From: Liquorilactobacillus nagelii DSM 13675 | Lineage (GTDB): Bacteria; Bacillota; Bacilli; Lactobacillales; Lactobacillaceae | Reading direction: 5' to 3' | Assembly: GCF_019444005.1 (NCBI RefSeq) | Contig: NZ_CP049304.1 | Location: forward strand, 744,001-808,000 | Length of the DNA stretch: 64,000 nucleotides | In this document: positions 16,932-25,146 of the stretch, piece by piece | Position numbering within the stretch: the stretch's first letter is position 1 | Layout: each line of letters opens with the position of its first letter | Translations under genes and position numbers: made by a program | Notes under the pieces: model-generated | The model's database searches: none | Told to the model about the DNA's origin: nothing | What the model saw: only the letters and a program-made list of their open reading frames with translations

Positions 16932-18218
16932 TTAATCAAATTTAACGTTATCTGGAAAGTGAGCTAACCGCGTTCCATCAACACCTAATTCTTCTTCGAT
17001 GCGCAATAACTGGTTGTATTTCTCAACTCGTTCGGATCTTGCTGGAGCACCAGACTTTAATTCAGCTGAATTAGTAGCAACGGTGAAGTCAGCTACAAAA
17101 GTATCACCAGTTTCACCGGAACGATGAGAAATCATCGTTGTATAACCGTTCTTGCGGGCTAAGCGAATTGCTTCTAAGGTTTCGGTCACAGTTCCGATTT
17201 GGTTTAGTTTGATCAAAATCGAATTGGCCATTCCTTTTTCAATTGCTTCTCGAATTAATTTTGGATTGGTGCAGACTGGATCATCTGCGACGATTTGAAC
17301 CCGATGACCATACTTTTTAGTAAACTCAGCGAAGTTATCCCAGTCTTCTTCACCATAAGGATCCTCAATTGAAATGATTTCTGGGAATTTATCCAACAAA
17401 CTGATATAATACTCTCCCAGTTCAGCTGGCGTATAAGTTTTGCCTTCGAAATCGTAATTTTTGGTTTCGCGGTTATAGAAGTATGAGGCAGCTGCATCAA
17501 AAGCAATCGCAATTTCTTTACCAGGTGTATAGCCGGCTTTGACAATTGCATCATGTAGCATTTGCAAGGCCTCGGTCGAAGATTTCAAATCTGGAGCAAA
17601 ACCACCTTCATCACCCAAACCGGTGGTATACCCAGCTTTTTCAATTACTTTTTTGAGGGTATGATACGTATTAGCGATTTTTTCAAATCCGTCACGAAAA
17701 CTCGTTCGTTCAACGGGTGTAATCATAAATTCTTGAATATCAATTCCGTTATCAGCATGTTCCCCACCATTAATTACATTATGGAAGGTTTGTGGTAATT
17801 CTAAATCAGTACCTCCTAAATAACGATATAGCGGTTGCTGGGTTGCCTGAGCGGCTGCACGAGCTACGGCCATTGAAACACCCAAAATTGCATTAGCACC
17901 CAAACGAGCTTTATTGGGAGTGCCGTCCAAGTCAATCATGACTTGATCAACATGAGCTTGGTTAAAGGGATCTTCACCATGCAATGCTTTATTAATTTCA
18001 GTGTTAACATTATTGACTGCTTGACTGACTCCTTTGCCTTGTAAGCGCTGGCCGCCATCGCGCAGTTCAACTGCTTCTTTTTCGCCGGTTGAAGCACCAG
18101 AAGGAACCTCAGCACGACCTAAAGTTCCATCTGATAAAATCACGTCTGCCTCAACTGTTGGATTGCCGCGGGAATCAAAAATTTCCCGGGCCTTAACCGA
18201 ATCAATAAAAAGTGACAT
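16932..18218 (-). CDS. eno: enolase (phosphopyruvate hydratase)
   Basis: A 428-residue glycolytic enzyme converting 2-phosphoglycerate to phosphoenolpyruvate. Family motifs are all present: AREIFDSRGNPTVE at the N-terminus, GASTGEKEAVELRDG, LGANAILGVSMAVA, GDEGGFAPDL, the metal ligand IEDPYGEEDW, LIKLNQIGT with the catalytic Lys, and SHRSGETGDTFVADF. Length is normal. The ribosome binding site is GGGGAAGAG before ATG 18218. The only recognisable promoter lies 127-155 bases upstream, and between it and the gene is a complete intrinsic terminator, so expression may be attenuated. Confidence 0.98.
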   Translation of the reverse strand: MSLFIDSVKAREIFDSRGNPTVEADVILSDGTLGRAEVPSGASTGEKEAVELRDGGQRLQGKGVSQAVNNVNTEINKALHGEDPFNQAHVDQVMIDLDGTPNKARLGANAILGVSMAVARAAAQATQQPLYRYLGGTDLELPQTFHNVINGGEHADNGIDIQEFMITPVERTSFRDGFEKIANTYHTLKKVIEKAGYTTGLGDEGGFAPDLKSSTEALQMLHDAIVKAGYTPGKEIAIAFDAAASYFYNRETKNYDFEGKTYTPAELGEYYISLLDKFPEIISIEDPYGEEDWDNFAEFTKKYGHRVQIVADDPVCTNPKLIREAIEKGMANSILIKLNQIGTVTETLEAIRLARKNGYTTMISHRSGETGDTFVADFTVATNSAELKSGAPARSERVEKYNQLLRIEEELGVDGTRLAHFPDNVKFD

Positions 18219-18245
18219 AATACTCTTCCCCTTTCGCTAACTAAT

Positions 18246-18285
18246 AAAAAAACGTCTACTGCACCAATTTCAGTACAGTAGACGT
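18246..18285 (-). terminator. terminator inside the eno leader (candidate attenuator)
   Basis: Perfect 10-bp arms ACGTCTACTG/CAGTAGACGT (18285-18276 with 18261-18252), then a run of T (18251-18246) on the minus strand. It lies 27 bases before the eno start and downstream of the likely eno promoter. It may also end read-through from the DUF2207 gene. Confidence 0.75.
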
Positions 18286-18344
18286 CATCAAATTGTTAGC
18301 CAATTATTTATGGCGAACGTCATCGCCGATTTAATTACAACTAA

Positions 18345-18373
18345 AGGATACACTATTTGTGAGTTTTGTTCAA
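18345..18373 (-). promoter_or_regulatory. probable eno promoter
   Basis: TTGAAC (18373-18368), a 17-base spacer and TATCCT (18350-18345). The leader made from here contains a small GGCGA/TCGCC hairpin (18312-18327) and then the terminator at 18246-18285. Confidence 0.6.
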
Positions 18374-18396
18374 TAAAAAATTAGTAGTTTTAATTA

Positions 18397-20211
18397 TTAA
18401 AATGCTCCACCACCGGAACCGCCACCAAAGCCTCCAGAGTTTCCCCCACTGAAGCCTCCTGAACTACCACTAGTTGAAGCAAGACTAGTCGAAAAGCTGT
18501 TAGCAAAAACTTCACCAAAGTCAAAATCTTTTCCATTAATAAAAAATGGATAGTAAATTATAAAACTACTCTCTAGTTCTTCGGTATCAAAGTTAGCTTT
18601 TAAAGCTGCCGCTACTTTAGGGGCTAGCCCAAATGCTACAGCATAAGGCATAATCTTTTCCCAAAGAACTAGTTCACCGACTTCTTTGAGATTAAAACGT
18701 CCAATATCTGCCAGCATTTTTTTGAAGCCACGTAATTGATTAACCAAAGCCACTCCTTCAGCTGTATAAGGAGAGTGTTTTTTTAAGAAAAAGATTACTA
18801 GAAAAATCATCAGCAAGCTGCAACTGCCAGCAATTCCAATTAATAGTTTTGCATTCAAACCAAAACTGCCACCTAATAATAGAATGATTGCTGCTCCAGT
18901 CAAAATAGTTACCCATGTATTTTGATGTTTTATATGTTGATCGACGCTATTTTGTTCAATTGCAATTTTTTGTTGTGCTTTTTGCCATTTTTTAAAAGCT
19001 GCTTGCAATCTTTTGCTGGTTATCGGCGATTTACCAGCCTGTTTGAGTTGTTGCAAAGTAAAACTTTTACCATTTCCAACTGTATTAAATAACTGATACC
19101 AAATATTAGCTGTCTTTAGCAAAGTTGAATCTAGTAAAGTTATCCGATAGTTTGGTTTTTGTTCAAATTTTATTTTTTCAGTTTGTTCTTCAATAGCTAG
19201 CTTTCTTTGAGCAGCCAATTCGACTAAAGCGGCACTTAAAGCTTTAGAATCAGGTAACCGGTTAGATAAGAGGCTTTGAACCACAGGCGCTGATAAGTTG
19301 GGAACTTCAAAAGAATGAACGGCCTGTCGAGTTGATCGTGGCCAAGCTTGATGATGAGACTTAGCTTTTGCCATTAACCACAGAACGATTAAGACAGTTA
19401 TCCACCCCAGACAAAACAAAATGCCAAAAACAATCGTTTGTACCAGTTGTCGCTGTTCACGCTGTTGATTTGCCTTTCTTGCCCAAGCAGCTTCTTGGCT
19501 TTGGACAGTCTTTTTTCGGTTATCCGATTTTATTAATAAGTTAGCCGGCGTAATATTGGTCGGGAAAAGTAATCGACTTTCGATGAACGAGTTTTCAGGG
19601 TTGCTTTTAGCGGTAATAATTACACGCCCTCTTTGTCGTTGGACTTTGGTATAACCGTTAGTGCTGGCATGTGTCCACGCCTGCAACTGCTTGACCGGAT
19701 ATTTTGGCAGTTGAATAGTAATTTTAATGTTATTTAATGGAACATCCCAGCCACTACCGATAATTTTCCAATTCATCTCAGCTGTGTCCTGCCAATTAGT
19801 AATAACATTTGTAATTCGATAACGATAAATAAAGGTTACGGCTTGATTATCAACAGCATGAAAAACTTTCAATTTAACATTTTGACCAGTATTTGTTTGC
19901 TGGTAAGTGTTTTGTGCACCATTAGTAGATGGAGTCACTTGACTTAATTTTCCATTTTGTTCGATAGCAACCGAAATATCCTTAATTTGTTGTTGTTTAC
20001 CGAGAGCTTGTTGGTAATAAACACCATGCGCTGCATCATCAAAATCATAATGAATTCGTTGAGTTAAGATTGCTGAACCGTCTGATTGAATATTTGCTTG
20101 AACTTGATAAGCGGTTATTTCGTAACTGGAATCAGCCTGAGCATTTGATGAAAAGATCAGCAATAATCCCCAACACAGCCCTAATATAATTCCAAACCAA
20201 TGCTTTTTCAT
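18397..20211 (-). CDS. DUF2207 membrane protein with Gly-rich tail
   Basis: A 604-residue protein with a signal peptide (residues 1-26, ending SSNAQA), an extracytoplasmic DUF2207 domain (about 28-250), a membrane helix (about 255-280), a cytoplasmic stretch, a helix pair (about 430-475) and a C-terminal tail of FSGG/GGFGGG repeats. The NWKIIGSGWDVPLNNIKITI region is the conserved DUF2207 core. The function of this family is unknown. The ribosome binding site is GGGGAGG before ATG 20211. It is monocistronic or leaks into eno. The 125-base gap to ferritin carries a TTTGTG-N4-CACAAA palindrome (20273-20288) that could be an operator. Confidence 0.85.
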   Translation of the reverse strand: MKKHWFGIILGLCWGLLLIFSSNAQADSSYEITAYQVQANIQSDGSAILTQRIHYDFDDAAHGVYYQQALGKQQQIKDISVAIEQNGKLSQVTPSTNGAQNTYQQTNTGQNVKLKVFHAVDNQAVTFIYRYRITNVITNWQDTAEMNWKIIGSGWDVPLNNIKITIQLPKYPVKQLQAWTHASTNGYTKVQRQRGRVIITAKSNPENSFIESRLLFPTNITPANLLIKSDNRKKTVQSQEAAWARKANQQREQRQLVQTIVFGILFCLGWITVLIVLWLMAKAKSHHQAWPRSTRQAVHSFEVPNLSAPVVQSLLSNRLPDSKALSAALVELAAQRKLAIEEQTEKIKFEQKPNYRITLLDSTLLKTANIWYQLFNTVGNGKSFTLQQLKQAGKSPITSKRLQAAFKKWQKAQQKIAIEQNSVDQHIKHQNTWVTILTGAAIILLLGGSFGLNAKLLIGIAGSCSLLMIFLVIFFLKKHSPYTAEGVALVNQLRGFKKMLADIGRFNLKEVGELVLWEKIMPYAVAFGLAPKVAAALKANFDTEELESSFIIYYPFFINGKDFDFGEVFANSFSTSLASTSGSSGGFSGGNSGGFGGGSGGGAF

Positions 20212-20336
20212 TTGTTCCTCCCCTGTTTAAATAATCTTTCCTTTGAATTAAATTATCGCAGACCTAAGTTGTTTTGTGAATCCACAAACAGTTTGTTAAA
20301 AGTATGGTAAAATAAATATGAAAGGAGCGAAACATA

Positions 20337-20825
20337 ATGGAAAAAGAGATTTATCAGTTGTTGAATGACCAAATTAATAAGGAGTTTCAGTCAGCGTATA
20401 TTTATTTGGATTTTTATAATTTCTTTGAAGAACGCAGTCTCCACGGCTTTTCAAAATGGTATAAAGATCAGGCAAATGAAGAAATTAATCATGGCTGGCG
20501 TTTTATTAATTTTTTGCATGATATGGATCAAAAGGTTAACTTAACCCCAGTGGAACATACTTCACAAAAGTATGCTTCAGTCAAAGAAGTTATTCAAGGC
20601 GGATTAAAACATGAACAGTATATTAGTGGTTGTATCCGCAAGATTTACCAATTAGCTCAGGCGAAAAATGATTTTGAGACCCAGACATTTTTAAATTATT
20701 TTATTACCGAGCAAATCGAAGAAGAAGTCAACGCCCGCAATTTGCTCGCCAAATATGATTTAGTTGATGGTAAGGATTTATTGGCGTTAGATCAATTAAT
20801 GGACCAAAGCAATGATCATAAATAA
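20337..20825 (+). CDS. ferritin (Ftn type)
   Basis: A 162-residue four-helix iron-storage protein. The N-terminal half begins LLNDQINKEFQSAYIYLDF and carries the EEINHGW ferroxidase motif (about residues 50-56), and later helices carry EQIEEEVNA. The protein should oxidise Fe(II) and store Fe(III) inside a 24-mer shell. It resembles non-haem Ftn rather than Dps, being longer and with intra-subunit ferroxidase ligands. The ribosome binding site is AAAGGAGCG. An extended -10 (TGG then TAAAAT, 20305-20313) lies just upstream. It is a single gene ending at a bidirectional terminator shared with msrA. Confidence 0.88.
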   Translation: MEKEIYQLLNDQINKEFQSAYIYLDFYNFFEERSLHGFSKWYKDQANEEINHGWRFINFLHDMDQKVNLTPVEHTSQKYASVKEVIQGGLKHEQYISGCIRKIYQLAQAKNDFETQTFLNYFITEQIEEEVNARNLLAKYDLVDGKDLLALDQLMDQSNDHK

Positions 20826-20843
20826 GTAGTGCTTTTGATTCAA

Positions 20844-20889
20844 AAATAAGAGAAAATCAGACATTATACTATCTGATTTTCTCTTATTT
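20844..20889. terminator. bidirectional terminator between ferritin and msrA
   Basis: Perfect 18-bp arms (20844-20861 and 20872-20889) around a ten-base loop, with A-rich and T-rich outer ends on both strands. The right arm overlaps the msrA stop codon. Confidence 0.9.
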
Positions 20890-21709
20890 ATTTTTTATTG
20901 AAAAGCTGTTTAATTTTCCCGGAGAATTTAAGAACTCTTAGATAATTTTGGCGAGTTTGCGCAATCAAATGATAACGTTGAGGGTGTTTGCGATAAAACT
21001 GTTGGTGATAATTTTCAGCAGGCCAAAATTTTGTTGCTGTTTCAATTGGAACGACAATTGGCTTGGAAAATTTTTGCGAATTAATTAGAGCCAGTTTTGA
21101 TGTTTCTGCTTCTTGGCGTTGTCGTTGGTTACGGACAAAAATGACCGGTCGATAATTATTACCGCGATCATTAATTTGTCCAGTCGCATCAGTCGGATCA
21201 ATCAACTGCCAATATAATTCTAATAAGTTTTGATAACTGACCAATCGTTTATCGTAGATAATTTCTACTGCTTCAACGTGTCCGGTTTTTTGACTGCTAA
21301 CTTGTTCATAAGTTGGTTTAGTAGTTATTCCACCAGTGTAACCAGAAATTACGGCTTTAATTCCTGGCCGGGTCTCAAACGGTTTGACTAGACACCAAAA
21401 ACATCCTCCCGCAAAAATTGCGCGTTCTTGCCATGCTGGATCGGGGTTTTGATGAATTGTTAGATCAAAAGTTTGTCCAGCTCGTTCGTTATGGCTAATT
21501 AGTGCATAAAAATCAGCAACGGCTGGTGTGAGATTATTGCGCACTGCCAATGGTCGCAGCTGATATTCAAGTTGTGACCAAACCTCAGTTGCCGAGCGCT
21601 CATTTAAAGAAATTTTAGCTTTGACCAATTGTTGCCTTTCCCAATCACGGGTAGCCGGATTTAAAATTAAATTATAAAGTCGTTGCGTTAAATCTGGAAA
21701 AGTCTTCAT
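20888..21709 (-). CDS. msrA: peptide-methionine (S)-S-oxide reductase with N-terminal extension
   Basis: A 273-residue MsrA that reduces oxidised methionine, using the Cys of FAGGCFWC (near residue 102). Further family features are SGYTGG, GHVEAVEIIYD and WQLIDPTDATGQINDRG. The catalytic domain is preceded by about 95 residues with a charged, helical character that have no match I can name. Long MsrA forms of this sort are, from memory, frequent in lactobacilli. There is no fused MsrB. The ribosome binding site is AGAGGGTG before ATG 21709. Confidence 0.92.
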   Translation of the reverse strand: MKTFPDLTQRLYNLILNPATRDWERQQLVKAKISLNERSATEVWSQLEYQLRPLAVRNNLTPAVADFYALISHNERAGQTFDLTIHQNPDPAWQERAIFAGGCFWCLVKPFETRPGIKAVISGYTGGITTKPTYEQVSSQKTGHVEAVEIIYDKRLVSYQNLLELYWQLIDPTDATGQINDRGNNYRPVIFVRNQRQRQEAETSKLALINSQKFSKPIVVPIETATKFWPAENYHQQFYRKHPQRYHLIAQTRQNYLRVLKFSGKIKQLFNKK

Positions 21710-21763
21710 TTTTCACACCCTCTTTTAAAAAAGATAAGTAACTTAAAGTAAGCAAAACAAAAA

Positions 21764-21794
21764 ACAAGTCATTCTGTCAATCAGAGTGACTTGT
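21764..21794 (-). terminator. terminator after leuA
   Basis: Stem ACAAGTCA/TGACTTGT with an inner TCTG/CAGA stem, followed on the minus strand by TTTTTTGTTTTG. Confidence 0.8.
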
Positions 21795-21811
21795 TAACTA
21801 AATAAAAATTT

Positions 21812-22981
21812 TTAATTCATTTGACCTACTTTTTCGAATTGTTGCATAATTTGTCGCAAATCATCATTAGAGACGATTGCTTGATTGTCTGCTACTTGTT
21901 TGAAAATCGGGAAAATTTCCCGCATATCAGCTGTTGAAACTTGATAACCTAATTGAGCCAATTTTGTTGCGACGGCATGCGAGCCAGACAGTTTTCCTAA
22001 AGGAATCGAAGAATGGGCAATTCCAACACTTTGCGGGGTTAAAATTTCATAAGTTGCATGATTTTTCAAGAAACCATCTTGATGAATGCCTGATTCATGC
22101 GCAAAGACATTGGCACCAGTAATTGGTTTGTTGTGCGGTATTGGCATTTTTGATTTTTCACTCACCATTTGGGCAATTTCAAAAGTTTTTTTCAGGTTTA
22201 CGTGGTTTTCAGCTTGATAAAAATCTTTTCTGACATACATGGCAGCCGCAACTTCTTCCAAAGCGGTGTTGCCAGCTCGCTCACCAATCCCATTAATTGT
22301 TCCTTCAATTCTGGTAGCCCCATGTCTAATGGCAGCTAAGGCATTTGCAGTAGCCATTCCTAAATCATTGTGACAATGAACTGAAAATGTGACTCGATCA
22401 AATTCTGGGATATTTTTCTTCAAATAATCAAATAAAGCTCCAAATTCATCAGGATTAGTATAACCAGTTGTATCAGGAATATTGATTACATCAGCTCCAG
22501 CTTTAATGGCAGTTCGGATCGCTTTGACCAAAAAATCCCATTCTGTTCGGGTGGCATCTTCTGGTGAAAATTCAACATGTTCAAACGATTGTCGCGCATA
22601 ACTGACGCATTCGGTAATTGTCTTAATAACAGCAGCTTGATCCATATGCAATTTTGCTTCCCGATGAATTGGACTCGTTGCAATGAAAACATGAATTTGA
22701 CCATTTGGTGCATCAGCTAAAGCCCGAATTACAGCATCAATGTCTTTTTTGACACATCTTGCTAAACCAATAATGTTACAGTTAGTAATGGTTTGTCCGA
22801 TTTGACGAACCGCTTTAAAATCATTTTCAGAGGCAACAGGGAATCCAGCTTCAATTACATCAGCTCCCCAATCAGAAATCTTTTGGGCCAGCATGATTTT
22901 GTCCTGAATTGAAAAATTGACACCAATTGTTTGCTCACCATCGCGTAATGTTGTATCGAAAAATTGAATTTGTTTTGTCAT
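21812..22981 (-). CDS. leuA: 2-isopropylmalate synthase-like enzyme lacking the regulatory domain
   Basis: A 389-residue enzyme of the LeuA/homocitrate synthase/citramalate synthase group, which condenses acetyl-CoA with a 2-oxo acid. FDTTLRDGEQTIGVNFS (Arg-Asp pair), VHCHNDLGMATAN (metal-binding His-x-His) and NGIGERAGN are all present, with HESGIHQDG late. The chain stops near residue 389, whereas classical LeuA has about 510 residues with a C-terminal leucine-binding domain, so feedback inhibition is probably absent. No leuB, leuC or leuD is adjacent. The leader encodes a peptide ending in three Leu codons, which argues strongly for leucine synthesis. The ribosome binding site is AGGGGGAG before ATG 22981. 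Confidence 0.82.
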   Translation of the reverse strand: MTKQIQFFDTTLRDGEQTIGVNFSIQDKIMLAQKISDWGADVIEAGFPVASENDFKAVRQIGQTITNCNIIGLARCVKKDIDAVIRALADAPNGQIHVFIATSPIHREAKLHMDQAAVIKTITECVSYARQSFEHVEFSPEDATRTEWDFLVKAIRTAIKAGADVINIPDTTGYTNPDEFGALFDYLKKNIPEFDRVTFSVHCHNDLGMATANALAAIRHGATRIEGTINGIGERAGNTALEEVAAAMYVRKDFYQAENHVNLKKTFEIAQMVSEKSKMPIPHNKPITGANVFAHESGIHQDGFLKNHATYEILTPQSVGIAHSSIPLGKLSGSHAVATKLAQLGYQVSTADMREIFPIFKQVADNQAIVSNDDLRQIMQQFEKVGQMN

Positions 22982-23025
22982 GTATAACTCCCCCTAAATT
23001 TTAAAATATTAAAAAACAAATAAAA

Positions 23026-23116
23026 ACGCCTCATTCATGTAGAATGAGACGTTTCCGTCTTGCGCGAGCCCCATTCTACAATGGCCAAATAGGACTCGAC
23101 AAATTGTCAGAGTCCT
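23026..23116 (-). promoter_or_regulatory. leucine attenuator (alternative RNA structures)
   Basis: On the minus strand, arm 1 AGGACTC (23116-23110) pairs with arm 2 GAGTCCT (23097-23091). Arm 2 can instead pair, as CGAGTCC (23098-23092), with GGGGCTCG (23072-23065). TGTAGAATG (23080-23072) can pair with CATTCTACA (23046-23038) to form an antiterminator. The terminator is ACGTCTCATTC/GAATGAGGCGT (23052-23026) followed by T5. A ribosome stalled on the Leu codons leaves arm 1 free; one at the leader stop covers it. Confidence 0.82.
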
Positions 23117-23119
23117 CGG

Positions 23120-23170
23120 TCATAGTAGTAGGGCAAAATCAATTGAATAATTAAATTGCTGTTTTTCCAT
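23120..23170 (-). CDS. leuL: leuA leader peptide with three Leu codons
   Basis: A 16-residue peptide, MEKQQFNYSIDFALLL, starting at ATG 23170 with an excellent GGAAGGAG ribosome binding site eight bases upstream. It ends in three consecutive CTA codons and TGA. Its role is to report charged leucyl-tRNA levels: the stop lies four bases before the first arm of the attenuator. The repeated use of one codon, CTA, is typical of leader peptides that amplify sensitivity. It is followed by the attenuator and then leuA. Confidence 0.85.
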   Translation of the reverse strand: MEKQQFNYSIDFALLL

Positions 23171-23306
23171 GATGAAAACTCCTTCCGTAATTGCTTGTTA
23201 TTAATTTAACTTGTTTTGCTAAGAAAGTCAAGACTATTTATTAAAAAAATTAAAAAACGATAATTATTATAAAACCAGCATTAATGTAGCTCTAATTAGT
23301 AGCCGG

Positions 23307-24308
23307 CTAAAAACTTGACTTGGCATTGTGGTGTTGCCAATTAAGATAAGTCAAGAACCAAATCGCTAACAAACAAAAGCTTAAGTCAATTCCTAACTGA
23401 TTAAGATTTAAATTAGCAAGCCAACTGAATTTTAAATCTCCCTGTTTAATAAAGCTAATCGCAACTTGCATTAATTCAATACTGCCAATTAAAAAAGCAG
23501 CAATAACCGAAACCAAAGTAACGGTTAAATTATAATAAACCTTTCGACTAGGACTTGAAAAAGCCCAGCGATAAGCACTCGTGATCATTATCGAATCAGT
23601 TGTATCCATTAAATTCATCCCGGCTGCAAACATTAATGGGAAAACTAGGTTGTTCCAACCAATTAGCGTTTGATTACTGCTAGCAGCGATCGCTAACAAA
23701 GCGATTTCAGTTGCCGTATCAAATCCCAAGCCAAACAAAAAACCAATTGGATACATTTGCCAACTTTTTTTCACTAAATTTAATAAGGGCATTAAAAAAC
23801 GTGTCAAAAAACCGCGTTTAGCTAATAACTGGTTTAATTTTGGATCTGTTTCCGAGTTAACCGCTGATTTCTTGGCAGTTTGATACAAATTGATTAAAAT
23901 TACCAGGTTAGCGAACGCCAGCAACAAAAGAAAGCTGCCAGAAACAAGCCCACCAATTCGATTCCCAACGTCTTGCAAAAATGGTAGATTATGCTTAAAT
24001 AATTTCATGGAGCAATTAACAATTATAACTAGTAAGAAAACAACGGTTGAATGACCTAGAGAAAAGAAAAAGCCGGTTCCAGCGGCCTCTTGTCGTTGGT
24101 TGACTAATTTGCGAACTGTATTGTCAATTGCGGCGATGTGGTCAGCATCAAAAGCATGGCGTAGTCCTAAAGTATAGGCGATTAACCCTAGCCCCCAGAT
24201 AGCTGGTTGCTGCTTAGCAGCAAAGAATAGCCAACTGAAAGCCACAAGTTGCAGTAAAAAAACCAAAAGATAATAGTGACGTGCTGCTGTAGTTAATTTC
24301 CTTTTCAA
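23307..24308 (-). CDS. NiCoT-family nickel permease
   Basis: A 333-residue membrane protein of the HoxN/NixA (NiCoT) family. RHAFDADHIAAIDN (about residues 50-63) contains the HX4DH metal-recognition motif, and LGFDTATEIAL and GMNLMDTTDS are the two other family signatures. It imports nickel (possibly cobalt). It follows the lar genes, so it most likely supplies nickel for the nickel-pincer cofactor of lactate racemase. In L. plantarum this job is done by the unrelated LarMNQO ABC/ECF transporter. The TTG start at 24308 has GGAG nine bases upstream. A strong terminator separates it from larD. Confidence 0.93.
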   Translation of the reverse strand: MKRKLTTAARHYYLLVFLLQLVAFSWLFFAAKQQPAIWGLGLIAYTLGLRHAFDADHIAAIDNTVRKLVNQRQEAAGTGFFFSLGHSTVVFLLVIIVNCSMKLFKHNLPFLQDVGNRIGGLVSGSFLLLLAFANLVILINLYQTAKKSAVNSETDPKLNQLLAKRGFLTRFLMPLLNLVKKSWQMYPIGFLFGLGFDTATEIALLAIAASSNQTLIGWNNLVFPLMFAAGMNLMDTTDSIMITSAYRWAFSSPSRKVYYNLTVTLVSVIAAFLIGSIELMQVAISFIKQGDLKFSWLANLNLNQLGIDLSFCLLAIWFLTYLNWQHHNAKSSF

Positions 24309-24340
24309 TCTTCTTCACTCCGATCTTTAAAAATAAAAAC

Positions 24341-24377
24341 AACAGCCGAACGGTTTTTAAATGACCGCTCGGCTGTT
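24341..24377 (-). terminator. terminator between larD and nickel permease
   Basis: 14-bp arms AACAGCCGAGCGGT/ACCGTTCGGCTGTT with one wobble pair, then GTTTTTATTTTT on the minus strand. Only 32 bases separate it from the permease start, which leaves no room for a separate promoter. Confidence 0.88.
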
Positions 24378-24412
24378 TATCTTAGCTGAGCATTAATGAG
24401 TTCACTCAGTTG

Positions 24413-25132
24413 CTAAAAAACACCTTGATAAAGTACTGCTGCAGCAACCGCACCAACAATCGGAGCCATAACTGGAACCCAGCTGTAGTTAAATTGTGAG
24501 CTGCCCTTGAATTTAAAAGGCCAAATTGCGTGTAACAATCTAGGACCAAGATCACGAGCTGGATTTAAAGCTGGTCCAGTTGGTCCACCGAAAGAAACGA
24601 CAAGACACATCACTAAAAAGCCTAAACCGATAAAGTCAGCTCGTGAATCAACTTTGTCAGCTGTAATACATAACGCTCCCAACACTAATAAAAATGTTCC
24701 AATAAATTCATTGATAAAACCGTTAACCCAACTGTTAGCAGCGTCAATCGTGGCAAAAGTGCCTAAAATACTCTCGGGATTAGTTGTTTCATCATAATAT
24801 GGTTTATAAGCTAAAACAATTAATAATTGGCCGACAATTGCACCTAATAACTGTGCAATAATGTATGGCAAAACTTCACTCCACGGGAAATTACCAGTAG
24901 CTGCCAAAGCCAAAGTCATGGCCGGATTAATCTGTGCACCTGAAACAGTGGCAAACATCATTGCCGGAATCATGACACCAATTCCGTAACCAAAACCAAT
25001 TAAGACCCAACCACCATGAAAACCTTTAGTACCTTTTAATTCAACATTGGCAACTGAACCATTGCCCAAAGCAACCATCACAGCAGTTCCAATAAATTCT
25101 GCTAAACAACGAACTAATAACGAATAATGCAT
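24413..25132 (-). CDS. larD: lactic acid/glycerol channel of the aquaporin family
   Basis: A 239-residue aquaglyceroporin-type channel with two NPA boxes (GAQINPAMTLALA near residue 64 and GPALNPARDLG near residue 188) and six membrane helices. Its L. plantarum counterpart LarD lets D- and L-lactic acid diffuse across the membrane and is almost the same length. It lies between larE and the nickel permease in the lar operon. Without the neighbours it would be called glycerol facilitator (GlpF); the context favours LarD. The ribosome binding site is AAGGGGTAAAG before ATG 25132. Confidence 0.88.
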   Translation of the reverse strand: MHYSLLVRCLAEFIGTAVMVALGNGSVANVELKGTKGFHGGWVLIGFGYGIGVMIPAMMFATVSGAQINPAMTLALAATGNFPWSEVLPYIIAQLLGAIVGQLLIVLAYKPYYDETTNPESILGTFATIDAANSWVNGFINEFIGTFLLVLGALCITADKVDSRADFIGLGFLVMCLVVSFGGPTGPALNPARDLGPRLLHAIWPFKFKGSSQFNYSWVPVMAPIVGAVAAAVLYQGVF

Positions 25133-25146
25133 AGATTCTTTACCCC

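Noticed and set aside
17255..17554. Second frame of 99 codons within eno
   Set aside because: It is a shadow of the enolase coding sequence in another frame of the same strand.
20844..20889. Inverted repeat end of a mobile element
   Set aside because: The 18-bp arms sit exactly between two convergent genes with A/T runs at the ends, so a bidirectional terminator explains them.
22982..23170. T-box riboswitch before leuA
   Set aside because: GGGGCTCGCGC loosely recalls the T-box core, but there is no Stem I with a specifier loop. The short leader is fully explained by a translated peptide with Leu codons and alternative stems.
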